A stretch of 64,000 nt of DNA from Methylobacter sp. (GTDB lineage: Bacteria > Pseudomonadota > Gammaproteobacteria > Methylococcales > Methylomonadaceae): assembly GCF_023227905.1 (NCBI RefSeq), contig NZ_JALOCF010000016.1:22134-86133 (forward strand), given 5' to 3'. The translations under genes were made by a program, and so were the position numbers. Within the stretch, counting starts at the first letter, position 1. Each line of letters starts with the position of its first letter. The notes under the pieces were generated by a model that had not been told where the DNA came from, ran no database searches, and saw only the letters and a list, made by a program, of their open reading frames with translations. Positions 26,484 to 35,146 of the stretch are shown piece by piece.

Positions 26484-27104
26484 ATGAATACATTAGCAAC
26501 AATGCTACAGTCGAGAGGCGCTAATCTGTGCAGTGGAGTTTTTCTTGCTGTCGTCTGGGGATTCTTCGCTTATGCGCATATGCTGAGTTTTTTAAAAACG
26601 CATGAATGGTCGTTGTTGTTATTTTGTTTTTCTGAAACGCTGTGTGTGGCCTTCTACATTTTTCGGACCAAGCCCCAGACCATTTCAGTCAATCTTTTTG
26701 ACTGGATAGTCGCAATTGGCGGAACTTTTTCGCCACTGTTCTTTCGGCCTGCATCGGAGGGGATACTTCCTTTAGCAAATATCATGATTATTGCCGGGGC
26801 GTTTTTTCAGATATTGAGCATAATTTCCCTTAATCGAAGTTTTGCACTTGTTGCTGCAAAGCGGGAAATCAAGACGGGCTGGATGTATCGTATAGTTCGT
26901 CATCCGCTCTACGCCAGCTATTGTTTGGTATTTTTAGGCTATGTGCTGACAAACACAACACTTCCGAATGTTCTTGTTTATATGATAGCGATGGTTTTTT
27001 TATGCATAAGAATATTTCGGGAAGAGAAGCATATAGCTCTTGATCCCCTTTATCGGGAATATATGCTTAAAGTGCATTACCGGCTTATCCCGTTCATATT
27101 TTAG
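26484..27104 (+). CDS. Isoprenylcysteine carboxyl methyltransferase-like membrane protein
   Basis: This 206-residue protein begins after a CAGGAGTA site. About five hydrophobic segments span it. The C-terminal half carries YRIVRHPLYASYCLVFLGY and EEKHI...YREYM, the cofactor-binding pattern of the ICMT/phospholipid methyltransferase superfamily. The substrate in bacteria is usually unknown and could be a lipid or small thiol/amine. It stands alone between tadZ and dapA. The family assignment is good, the substrate is not. Confidence 0.78.
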   Translation: MNTLATMLQSRGANLCSGVFLAVVWGFFAYAHMLSFLKTHEWSLLLFCFSETLCVAFYIFRTKPQTISVNLFDWIVAIGGTFSPLFFRPASEGILPLANIMIIAGAFFQILSIISLNRSFALVAAKREIKTGWMYRIVRHPLYASYCLVFLGYVLTNTTLPNVLVYMIAMVFLCIRIFREEKHIALDPLYREYMLKVHYRLIPFIF

Positions 27105-27278
27105 GAACGGCCTGATCCCGGATTGATTTCACGGCGATCCACTCCTTGCTATATAAGCTTGGTCGCACAAAACCAAAACGCCAAAATAGATTAAGTTCAT
27201 TTCCTCGACAAGAGCCGGAGCGTTTTTTACTAAATTATGAGTAAAATTACGTATCTGGCTGAGTTTTAGTTATTTGCT

Positions 27279-27287
27279 TGTTATAAT
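27279..27287 (+). promoter_or_regulatory. Extended -10 promoter candidate for dapA
   Basis: TG at 27279-27280 followed by one base and a consensus TATAAT at 27282-27287 forms an extended -10 element, 43 bp upstream of the dapA start codon. The matching -35 position is weak (CTGAGT), which is usual for extended -10 promoters. It would drive dapA and probably bamC. Confidence 0.45.
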
Positions 27288-27330
27288 GATTCCATTTTTG
27301 TAACAGCATTAATTCTGATCGAGAGACTTC

Positions 27331-28206
27331 ATGATTCAAGGTAGTATCGTAGCTTTAGTAACACCGATGGATGAAAGCGGTGCAGTGGATAAGGAAAGCT
27401 TGAAAAGGCTGGTGGAATTTCACATAGCAGAGGGTACAGATGCCCTTGTCGCCGTCGGCACCACAGGCGAATCGGCGACACTGGATGAGCATGAGCATTG
27501 CGATGTTATTAAGTCTGTTGTCGAATATGTCGGCGGCAGAATACCGGTAATTGCTGGAACCGGTGCAAATTCGACTACAGAAGCGATTAACTTGACTCGT
27601 TTGGCTAAAGAAGCCGGAGCCGACGCCTGCCTGATCGTGACTCCTTATTACAATAAGCCTACTCAGGAAGGCTTATACCTGCATTACAAGGCTATTAGCG
27701 AAGCCGTCGATATTCCCCAGATCTTATACAATGTGCCGGGACGCACTGCTTGCGATATGCTGCCTGAAACTGTTGGTCGCTTGTCCCATCTCAAGAATAT
27801 CGTCGGCGTTAAAGAAGCGACCGGCGACTTGTCCAGAGTTAAAACAATTCGTGATTTGACTGGTGATGATTTTGCAATCTATACCGGCGACGACGCGACC
27901 AGTCGCGAGTTCTGTCTGCTGGGCGGCAACGGCAGCATTACTGTAACGGGCAATGTCGCGCCAAAACTGGTGCATGAAATGATCATGCTGGCGATAACAG
28001 GCCATGATGAAACTTCTTTAGAGATTGATAAAAAATTAGCCGCGCTACACAAGAACCTGTTTATTCAGTCAAATCCGATTCCTGTAAAATGGGCGGTTGC
28101 CGAAATGGGTTTGATGGGTAAGGGCATACGTTTACCTTTGACCTGGCTAACCGAAGATTGCTTTGATGCGGTTCGTGACGCAATGCGTCAGGCTGAAGTT
28201 ATTTAA
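27331..28206 (+). CDS. dapA: 4-hydroxy-tetrahydrodipicolinate synthase
   Basis: This 291-residue protein is standard DapA length and a (beta/alpha)8 aldolase. The Schiff-base lysine is K161 in NIVGVKEATGD. The catalytic tyrosine is Y133 in ILYNVPGRT, and T44-T45 lie in AVGTTGESATL. It condenses pyruvate with aspartate semialdehyde, the committed step of lysine and diaminopimelate synthesis, in the cytoplasm. bamC follows after 9 bp, the same dapA-bamC order as in E. coli. Confidence 0.97.
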   Translation: MIQGSIVALVTPMDESGAVDKESLKRLVEFHIAEGTDALVAVGTTGESATLDEHEHCDVIKSVVEYVGGRIPVIAGTGANSTTEAINLTRLAKEAGADACLIVTPYYNKPTQEGLYLHYKAISEAVDIPQILYNVPGRTACDMLPETVGRLSHLKNIVGVKEATGDLSRVKTIRDLTGDDFAIYTGDDATSREFCLLGGNGSITVTGNVAPKLVHEMIMLAITGHDETSLEIDKKLAALHKNLFIQSNPIPVKWAVAEMGLMGKGIRLPLTWLTEDCFDAVRDAMRQAEVI

Positions 28207-28215
28207 CACATATTT

Positions 28216-28860
28216 ATGAAAACTAAAGCCAGGGCGCTTATTATTATTGTTGTTTTGGCCAATTTATCGGCCTGCACTTACATAAAGAATCTATTTCCGG
28301 ATAAAGAAAAAGATTATCAGTTTACGACTGAAATTCCACCCTTGACGATTCCGCCTGATCTCGGAGGCGGTTCAATCACAAATGCTCCCGCCGCTCCTGT
28401 TGCTGAAGCGGCGGATGCTGCCCCCACCGATCCGTCGCCTGAGCCCGCTCCGACTGTAGAGCGGAAATTAATTCCGGTTGAACTGGTTAACGCTGATCAG
28501 GGAACAAAGCGATTACGTATTGGCGCCCCTCCCGTAACTGCATGGCGCATGGTTGGCAAAGCATTAAGCAGAAACTTTATTGAAGTGACTAATCGCAATC
28601 AGGAAGAAGGGCTGTTTCACGTCCTCTATGACCCGAACAGCAAGGAAGTGGAAGACGGGTCTGTTTGGGACGAGGTTGTTTTTTTCGTCAAAGGATTTGA
28701 AACTAATGAACAAGAGTATGTTCTCAAATTGGTAGAAAACGACATCCAGCAGACCGATGTTGTTATCATGGACAACGAACAAAAACCGGTAGCTGACGAG
28801 GGCAGCTTAAGTTTGTTGACGCTTTTGCACAACACTATTAAGGCTGATTTGGCTAAGTAA
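28216..28860 (+). CDS. bamC: Outer-membrane assembly lipoprotein BamC
   Basis: This 214-residue protein has a lipoprotein signal with lipobox LSAC near residue 20. It is followed by the BamC N-terminal signature, with YQFTTEIPPLTIPPDL, that contacts BamD. A Pro/Ala-rich linker (about 60-85) leads to a single helix-grip domain (about 90-210). E. coli BamC is about 344 residues with two grip domains, so this version appears to lack the second. It belongs to the BAM complex that inserts outer-membrane beta-barrels. The position directly after dapA supports the call. Confidence 0.88.
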   Translation: MKTKARALIIIVVLANLSACTYIKNLFPDKEKDYQFTTEIPPLTIPPDLGGGSITNAPAAPVAEAADAAPTDPSPEPAPTVERKLIPVELVNADQGTKRLRIGAPPVTAWRMVGKALSRNFIEVTNRNQEEGLFHVLYDPNSKEVEDGSVWDEVVFFVKGFETNEQEYVLKLVENDIQQTDVVIMDNEQKPVADEGSLSLLTLLHNTIKADLAK

Positions 28861-28867
28861 TACATGA

Positions 28868-28919
28868 GGAGCGAACTGCATGTTAAAAGGCTGAAAAGCC
28901 TGTACGTGCATTTCGCTCC
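28868..28919 (+). other. Strong hairpin between bamC and purL
   Basis: Outer arms GGAGCGAA (28868-28875) and TTCGCTCC (28912-28919) enclose further pairs TGCA/TGCA and AGGCT/AGCCT around a GAAA tetraloop. It sits immediately after bamC and 33 bp before purL. There is no T-run, so it may be a processing or stability element, a dispersed repeat, or part of a regulated purL leader. Confidence 0.55.
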
Positions 28920-28951
28920 TTGCACACTGTACCTTTTATATCTTTTTTCAC

Positions 28952-31900
28952 ATGTTAAAAATCTCTGGAACTTCCGCGCTTTCTGTCTTTCGCATTAACA
29001 AACTGCTGGCTGAACTTCAAGCCATAGAACCCGCTATCAAGGCTGTCTCGACACGGTTTATTCACTTTGTGGATATTGACACTAACCTGGATGATAACCA
29101 AGCCGGGATTTTAAAGCAGTTACTGGCTTACGGTTCCGCTCTAGCGGATGCCGATATTCAAGGGCCACGTCTGCTGGTTGTGCCGCGCTCAGGCACGATT
29201 TCGCCTTGGTCCAGCAAGGCCACCGAAATTGCCCAACGTTGTGGGTTGTTAGAAGTTAAGCGTATCGAACGAGGTATTGAGTACACGCTGGATGTCAATC
29301 AGCCGTTACCGGCTTCCGTAAAAGCGTTATTGCATGACCGGATGACTCAAACCGTTGTGGACGGCGATAGCGAGCCGGATCTGTTCGCTCATCATCAGCC
29401 TAAGCCGTTGCAGAGTGTCGCCATAATAGAACAGGGTCGTGACGCCTTGGTTGGCGCCAATACCGACCTGGGTTTGGCTTTGTCCGATGATGAAATCGAT
29501 TATCTGACCGAGAGCTTTCAAACCTTGGGCAGAAACCCGACCGATGTTGAATTAATGATGTTTGCCCAGGCCAATTCCGAGCATTGTCGGCACAAGATTT
29601 TTAATGCCGACTGGACGATAGACGGGGTAGAGCAGGCGCAAACCTTGTTCAAGATGATCCGTAATACCGCAGCAAAAAGCCCGGAGGGCATTTTGACGGC
29701 TTACAGCGATAATGCCTCGGTCATGGCCGGTTCAACCGAGCAGGTTTTTATACGCAATGCGCAGACCGGCGAATACGGCTATGTCAAAGAAGACGCGCAT
29801 TTGCTGATGAAAGTCGAAACCCATAATCATCCTACCGCTATTTCACCTTATCCGGGTGCGGCTACCGGTTCCGGCGGCGAAATCCGCGATGAAGGCGCGA
29901 CCGGCCGCGGCTCTTCGCCCAAAGCCGGTTTAACCGGATTTTCTGTGTCCCATTTAAAAATTCCTGGTTTCCCCCAGCCTTGGGAAGCGGATAACGGCAA
30001 GCCCGAACGTATCGCTTCGGCATTGACCATCATGCTGGAAGGCCCACTCGGCGGCGCGGCTTTTAATAACGAATTCGGCAGACCCAACCTGACCGGTTAT
30101 TTCCGCAGCTTTGAGCAAGCGGTTCCGGGCAAGGACAATGAGTTTAGGGGCTATCACAAACCGATCATGATCGCAGGCGGCTTGGGTAACATCCGGCCTA
30201 TGCTGGTGAAGAAAAACGCGATACCGGCCGGCTCGTTGATCATCATCCTGGGTGGTCCTGCGATGTTGATTGGCCTTGGCGGCGGCGCGGCTTCATCGCA
30301 AGCGTCCGGCGCGGGTTCGGAAGATTTGGATTTCGCCTCGGTGCAACGGGAAAACCCCGAAATGGAACGCCGTTGCCAGGAAGTGATCAATCATTGTAAT
30401 TCGATGGGTAGCGATACGCCGATTGTGTCCATTCATGACATTGGCGCGGGCGGTTTATCCAACGCGGTGCCGGAAATTATCCATGACTGCGAGCGCGGCG
30501 GCCGTTTCGAATTGCGTAATGTGCAGAATGCCGATATAGGCATGTCGCCGATGCAGATTTGGTGCAATGAAGCGCAGGAACGTTATGTGGTTGCGATTAA
30601 ACCCGAATCGCTGGAGTTATTTACCGCCTTTTGCGAACGCGAGCATTGCTTGTTTGCGGTCATCGGCGAGGCGACTGAAGAAGAGCATTTATTGCTGAAC
30701 GACGAGTTGCTCGGCGACAAGCCGGTCGATATTCCGATGTCAGTGTTGTTCGGTAAATCGCCCAAGCTGCACCGTAATGTCGAGCATGTTCCAGCCAATA
30801 CTCAAGCGCTGGATGTTAGCGGCATCACGCTGAATGAAGCGATTAAGCGCGTTCTGGCATTCCCGGCTGTCGCCGATAAAAGCTTTTTGATCCATATCGG
30901 CGACCGCTCGGTCACCGGTTTGGTTGCCCGCGATCAAATGGTCGGACCTTGGCAAGTGCCGGTGGCCGATGTTGCGGTTACCGCAGTCGGCTTTCATTCC
31001 GTGACCGGCGAAGCGATGGCAATGGGTGAGCGTTCGCCGATTGCGGTTATCGACGCACCGGCATCAGGCCGTATGGCGATAGGCGAGGCCATCACCAATA
31101 TTGCCGCTGCCAGCATTGATTCATTGAAAAAAATCAAACTATCCGCCAACTGGATGGCCGCAGCCGGCTATCAGGGCGAAGATGCGGCATTATTCGATAC
31201 CGTCAAAGCGGTAGGTATGGAATTGTGTCCTGCGCTGGGTATCGCGATACCGGTGGGCAAGGATTCCTTGTCGATGAAAACGGTCTGGAAGGATGAAACC
31301 GCCGATTCAGAAAAAACCATGACCGCACCATTGTCGCTGGTGATTACCGCGTTTGCGCCGGTTGCCGATATTGGCCTTACCTTGACTCCGCAATTGCGTT
31401 GCGTACCCGATGAAGACAGTGCTTTGATACTGATTGACCTGGGGGCCGGAAAAAATCGTCTGGGCGGCTCAGTGCTAGCGCAAGTTTACAACCAGATCGG
31501 CAATGAATGTCCCGATCTGGACGATGCAAGCCTGTTGAAAGCTTTCTTCGATACAATACAAACACTCAACGTACAGAATAAACTGCTCAGCTATCATGAC
31601 CGTTCCGATGGCGGCTTGCTGGCTACGGTTGCGGAAATGATGTTCGCTGGCAGGTTGGGCGTGACCCTGGCGCTCGATAGTCTGGGCGAAGATGTGCTGG
31701 CTTCATTGTTTAATGAAGAATTGGGTGCCGTTTTACAAGTACGGCAGAGCGATTGCAAGGATGTCGAGGAGCTATTGAAGCACTCGGGACTGATCGATTG
31801 CACGTATGTGATCGGCAAAGTCAATACCGGCGAGCAGCAACTGAATATTCGCCATAGGGGCGAAATGATATATTCTGCCGGCCGGGCTGAACTGCAAAGC

Positions 31901-32830
31901 ATCTGGTCTGAACTCAGCTATAAAATGCAGGCTTTGCGCGATAACCCGGAATGTGCGCAGCAACAGTTTGAGCGCATCGCCGATGATGCCGATCCCGGTT
32001 TGAATGTCGCATTGACTTTTGATGTCGGCAAAAACGTGACTGCGCGGTTTAAACATGCAGCTAGGCCTAAAGTCGCAATATTGCGGGAGCAGGGCGTTAA
32101 CGGCCATGTAGAAATGGCGGCGGCATTTGACCGCGCCGGATTTACCAGCATTGACGTGCACATGAGCGACATTATTCATGGCCGGGTGAGTTTGGCCGAT
32201 TTCACCGGCTTGGTGGCTTGCGGCGGTTTTTCTTATGGCGACGTCCTGGGCGCAGGCGGCGGTTGGGCAAAATCGATCCTGTTCAACCCGCGCTGCCGTG
32301 ATGAATTCGCTGCATTTTTCCAGCGCCCGGATACCTTCGGTTTAGGCGTTTGTAACGGCTGCCAGATGATGTCGGGATTAAAAGACATTATTCCCGGCGC
32401 TGAGCATTGGCCGCGCTTTATGCGCAACAACTCGGAGCAATTCGAAGCGCGCGTGGCATTGGTTGAAGTGCAAAAATCGCCGTCCATCCTGTTTGCCGGG
32501 ATGGAAGGTTCAAGGATGCCGGTAGCTATTGCGCATGGCGAAGGGCGCGCAGAATTTGCCGTAGATCCTGCGGTTGCGCTTGAAGCAGGCGCAGTTGCTT
32601 TGTGCTATGTCGATAACTATGGGGAATTGACTACGGAATTTCCTGCCAATCCTAATGGTTCGCCGTTCGGTATAACCGGCCTGACCACTACGGATGGGCG
32701 ATTTACTATTATGATGCCGCACCCGGAGCGCTGCTTCAGAGCCCTGCAAAATTCATGGCATCCGGATGATTGGGGTGAATATGGCGCGTGGATGCGTATG
32801 TTCAGAAATGCCAGGGTTTGGGTAGGTTAG
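28952..32830 (+). CDS. purL: Phosphoribosylformylglycinamidine synthase
   Basis: This 1292-residue protein is the large single-chain PurL typical of proteobacteria. Order of parts: N-terminal PurS-like domain (1-150), linker, the two halves of the synthase domain (about 170-1000, including EDAHLLMKVETHNHPTAI), and a C-terminal class I glutamine amidotransferase from about 1030. The amidotransferase cysteine is in GVCNGCQMM and the paired histidine in MMPHPERCF. It converts FGAR to FGAM with glutamine and ATP in purine synthesis. No ribosome site is strong. It follows bamC past a hairpin and is probably a separate unit. Confidence 0.97.
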   Translation: MLKISGTSALSVFRINKLLAELQAIEPAIKAVSTRFIHFVDIDTNLDDNQAGILKQLLAYGSALADADIQGPRLLVVPRSGTISPWSSKATEIAQRCGLLEVKRIERGIEYTLDVNQPLPASVKALLHDRMTQTVVDGDSEPDLFAHHQPKPLQSVAIIEQGRDALVGANTDLGLALSDDEIDYLTESFQTLGRNPTDVELMMFAQANSEHCRHKIFNADWTIDGVEQAQTLFKMIRNTAAKSPEGILTAYSDNASVMAGSTEQVFIRNAQTGEYGYVKEDAHLLMKVETHNHPTAISPYPGAATGSGGEIRDEGATGRGSSPKAGLTGFSVSHLKIPGFPQPWEADNGKPERIASALTIMLEGPLGGAAFNNEFGRPNLTGYFRSFEQAVPGKDNEFRGYHKPIMIAGGLGNIRPMLVKKNAIPAGSLIIILGGPAMLIGLGGGAASSQASGAGSEDLDFASVQRENPEMERRCQEVINHCNSMGSDTPIVSIHDIGAGGLSNAVPEIIHDCERGGRFELRNVQNADIGMSPMQIWCNEAQERYVVAIKPESLELFTAFCEREHCLFAVIGEATEEEHLLLNDELLGDKPVDIPMSVLFGKSPKLHRNVEHVPANTQALDVSGITLNEAIKRVLAFPAVADKSFLIHIGDRSVTGLVARDQMVGPWQVPVADVAVTAVGFHSVTGEAMAMGERSPIAVIDAPASGRMAIGEAITNIAAASIDSLKKIKLSANWMAAAGYQGEDAALFDTVKAVGMELCPALGIAIPVGKDSLSMKTVWKDETADSEKTMTAPLSLVITAFAPVADIGLTLTPQLRCVPDEDSALILIDLGAGKNRLGGSVLAQVYNQIGNECPDLDDASLLKAFFDTIQTLNVQNKLLSYHDRSDGGLLATVAEMMFAGRLGVTLALDSLGEDVLASLFNEELGAVLQVRQSDCKDVEELLKHSGLIDCTYVIGKVNTGEQQLNIRHRGEMIYSAGRAELQSIWSELSYKMQALRDNPECAQQQFERIADDADPGLNVALTFDVGKNVTARFKHAARPKVAILREQGVNGHVEMAAAFDRAGFTSIDVHMSDIIHGRVSLADFTGLVACGGFSYGDVLGAGGGWAKSILFNPRCRDEFAAFFQRPDTFGLGVCNGCQMMSGLKDIIPGAEHWPRFMRNNSEQFEARVALVEVQKSPSILFAGMEGSRMPVAIAHGEGRAEFAVDPAVALEAGAVALCYVDNYGELTTEFPANPNGSPFGITGLTTTDGRFTIMMPHPERCFRALQNSWHPDDWGEYGAWMRMFRNARVWVG

Positions 32831-32940
32831 GGACTTGTCAGCATCAGCCAGGAGCACAGCAGAATGATCCGCTCATGCCTGTGTAAAGTCTAAGAAGTGT
32901 AATCAAATCCTAGCAATAAAAAGTTTAGAGGTTGTAGATT

Positions 32941-33876
32941 ATGGGTGAGGTCGGCATGGCGACAAATAACAATCGGAGAGTTTTTTTTCGAATTTATGAC
33001 GAAGTTAATCTGTCTTATACGAAAATAGATGAAAAACTGGCAGCCGAACCGAACCCTACCTTTACTAACTTTTCATTGGCTTCAGATACTGAAAGGCCGG
33101 CACAGGATTCAGAACGGCTATTGCCCAGCCCGAAGAAAATACTGCCGGGTTTCAGGACACTAGACTCGGAACTCAATGAACATGCCACGCTCAACGTTAA
33201 TATCAGCGCAAGCGGTATAGCTTTTAGTTGTGAAGAAGCGCTTCAAGAAGGCGATTACCTGCTGATCAAGATACTGCTGCTGTCCAGCATGGCAGCCATC
33301 ATGGCTTGCTGTAAGGTAGTTTACTGCAAGAGCAGCAACCCGTACGAAAGTCAGTATCCTTATCTGGTTGGCGCCCATTTTACCGATATGCAAGACGCAG
33401 ACCGGGAGATGTTAACTTCGTATGTAGAAAAAAAACGGTTGCGACAAAACCGGGGCAGAGGATTGATCTTGGCGGCTGCCGTTACAGTCATCTTAGCGCC
33501 GGATGTTGTATTTGGCTTGTTGTTTGAAGTGTTTCATTTCTTGTTCGAGCATTTGCTCGAGCTCTGCCATCTTACGTTTGAGTTTATCGAATCCGCTCTC
33601 GATCACCTCGTCGAACATCTTTTTCATACCAATCTGAAGCAAACTCAAGTAATTGTTTTTTATATTCTTTTGTCTGTCGCTCTCTATGCAAGCTATTCTA
33701 TAGGAAAAAGATTGCCGTTTTTGTATAAGCGCTGTAAAAACAGCCTGATTGTCTACGTGTCGCGGAAGAAATCAAGCCTGCTTTATTACTGGCATGAGCA
33801 GTCTTTAGTCAATAAAGTCAAACTGGCTTTAATCGGTGCGACAGTCATTACTGGTTATATTCTTTTTGGTATGTAG
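32941..33876 (+). CDS. PilZ-domain protein with C-terminal membrane segments
   Basis: This 311-residue protein (alternative start at ATG 32956) begins with NNNRRVFFRIYDEV, where RRVFFR fits the arginine motif of PilZ. NISASGIAFSCEEAL near residue 90 fits (D/N)xSxxG. A variable insert of about 50 residues lies between the two motifs. After the PilZ domain (to about residue 165) come hydrophobic segments near 178-195, 233-250 and 290-310, with an unusual amphipathic stretch rich in His, Leu and Glu at 195-228. It is probably an inner-membrane c-di-GMP receptor. It stands alone, with no operon partner to indicate its target. Confidence 0.72.
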   Translation: MGEVGMATNNNRRVFFRIYDEVNLSYTKIDEKLAAEPNPTFTNFSLASDTERPAQDSERLLPSPKKILPGFRTLDSELNEHATLNVNISASGIAFSCEEALQEGDYLLIKILLLSSMAAIMACCKVVYCKSSNPYESQYPYLVGAHFTDMQDADREMLTSYVEKKRLRQNRGRGLILAAAVTVILAPDVVFGLLFEVFHFLFEHLLELCHLTFEFIESALDHLVEHLFHTNLKQTQVIVFYILLSVALYASYSIGKRLPFLYKRCKNSLIVYVSRKKSSLLYYWHEQSLVNKVKLALIGATVITGYILFGM

Positions 33877-34004
33877 TGGGCAAAAACAGCGCTAAAGGTT
33901 GAATTGAAAGTTATTCAATTGCTCTTGATATGCTTGAGCGTGGCATGTACTTTGGGTTTAGGGAGTCTAACGAGGAGCTTTTGGAGATTGCCTGGTTAAG
34001 GTAA

Positions 34005-34031
34005 GGGGATTTAGCCTGAAACTAAATCCCC
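34005..34031. terminator. Hairpin between PilZ gene and His-rich gene
   Basis: Perfect arms GGGGATTTAG (34005-34014) and CTAAATCCCC (34022-34031) with a 7-base loop lie between two convergent genes ending at 33876 and 34079. T-runs are lacking on both sides, but the position suits a shared terminator. Confidence 0.55.
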
Positions 34032-34078
34032 GGTATTGCTTGTCTAGTTGCTCAAACGTTTCTGGCAGAGTTGGATTA

Positions 34079-34471
34079 TTATCTGCCGTATCCCCCGCTC
34101 ATTCCATTACCCAGAAAGGAACCGGCGGCGGCACCCAAACCGGTAGCCAGAGGATCGCCGCTACCTAGTTCATAGCCAAAAACACTGCCTATCACGCCTC
34201 CAGCCAATCCTTGGTGTGAGCGTGGATCAGGTGAATACTGTGCCTGCCGCTGATAATAATTAACTTGGGGTTGTGGGTAATAATTAATTTGCGGCGCTGG
34301 GTAATAGTTGACCTGTGGTTGCGGGTAATAGTCGTGGTGATGGTGACCATGATGATGACCATGACCGTGATGATGCCCCCAACCGTGACCGTGATCACGA
34401 TCAGCGTAAGATGTGGGTGAGAACAGCATCGCAACGGCAGCTAATTGAATCAAAAAAAGATACTTTTTCAT
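34079..34471 (-). CDS. His-rich exported glycine-zipper protein A
   Basis: This 130-residue protein has a signal peptide (core FLIQLAAVAMLF, ending near SYA at residue 23). It is followed by a histidine/glycine-rich block (about 24-46) with many HGH and HHH units. Then comes a tyrosine/proline repeat region with three to four copies of a NYYPxPQ unit (about 47-75). The C-terminal part (82-130) is a glycine-zipper-like segment beginning DPRSHQGLAGG. Metal binding by the His block is likely (Cu, Ni or Zn); the zipper suggests membrane association. The next gene upstream on the strand encodes a paralog with the same C-terminal half. Confidence 0.78.
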   Translation of the reverse strand: MKKYLFLIQLAAVAMLFSPTSYADRDHGHGWGHHHGHGHHHGHHHHDYYPQPQVNYYPAPQINYYPQPQVNYYQRQAQYSPDPRSHQGLAGGVIGSVFGYELGSGDPLATGLGAAAGSFLGNGMSGGYGR

Positions 34472-34553
34472 GTGATTTTCTCTCTAAATTATTTGGTTTG
34501 TTGTTAAGTTAACAAAATCAAGCTAATAGATACGTCATTTAAATCAAATCGAG

Positions 34554-34874
34554 TTAGCGTCTTCCAGCGACTCCGTTGCCGACATAAGAGCCGGCGGCAG
34601 CGCCCAATCCGGTAGCAATGGGATCGCCGTTTCCTAATTCGTAGCCTAATACGCTACCTACCACGCCCCCAGCCAAACCTTGGTGCGAGCGTGGATCCTG
34701 ATGGTTTGAATACCGGTGCGGCTCCGGATAATACCTCGCCTCATCGGAATGATGATGTTTGTGATGCCCTCTGGCATGACCATGACCGCGGCCTTCCCCC
34801 CCAGACGCGTAGGATATAGACGAGTGAATGACTGCCAATACAAACAGTGGACTTAAAAAAAACGATTTTTTCAT
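34554..34874 (-). CDS. His-rich exported glycine-zipper protein B
   Basis: The start at the ATG complementary to 34872-34874 gives a signal peptide (core FFLSPLFVLAVI, ending near SYA) and follows a GGAAG site; an upstream in-frame ATG would bury this signal. The 106-residue product has a shorter His/Gly block (about 26-45, with HGHARGHHKHHH). It has no NYYP repeat, and its C-terminal glycine zipper is nearly the same as in protein A (DPRSHQGLAGG, then GYELG.GDP.ATGLGAAAGS). The pair is a tandem duplication with divergent middle parts. Function is unknown; metal storage or tolerance at the envelope is an inference. Confidence 0.78.
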   Translation of the reverse strand: MKKSFFLSPLFVLAVIHSSISYASGGEGRGHGHARGHHKHHHSDEARYYPEPHRYSNHQDPRSHQGLAGGVVGSVLGYELGNGDPIATGLGAAAGSYVGNGVAGRR

Positions 34875-35146
34875 GGGTTTCTTCCTTAAATAATTGGTTT
34901 GTTTACTTCTATGTTGGCCCGGCAAGGCAAGTTGTCCAGTCATTAACTTTGGAATCATATTATTCGCGTTAACCTTAATGGCCGCTTAACAAAATATAAC
35001 CGTTTTATAGGCGTTAAAGCCTGTTTTAGAATCACAATGCCGCCTGTTACGCGCACCAATTAATTGCCGGAATAATTCTGCTGTGTCGCTTATAATATTA
35101 GCGTATTTGAACCAGTATTTACCCAATCTTAATGGCATTTTAATAA

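Noticed and set aside
33900..34001. Short frame ending GFRESNEELLEIAWLR upstream of the hairpin
   Set aside because: It has protein-like composition and may be a remnant of a C-terminus, but there is no start codon with a ribosome site and a stop codon lies just upstream.
35064..35096. Promoter-like TTGCCG and TATAAT upstream of rapA
   Set aside because: The -10 box is perfect, but the spacing to the -35-like hexamer is about 21 bp and no extended -10 is present; left out as too weak.
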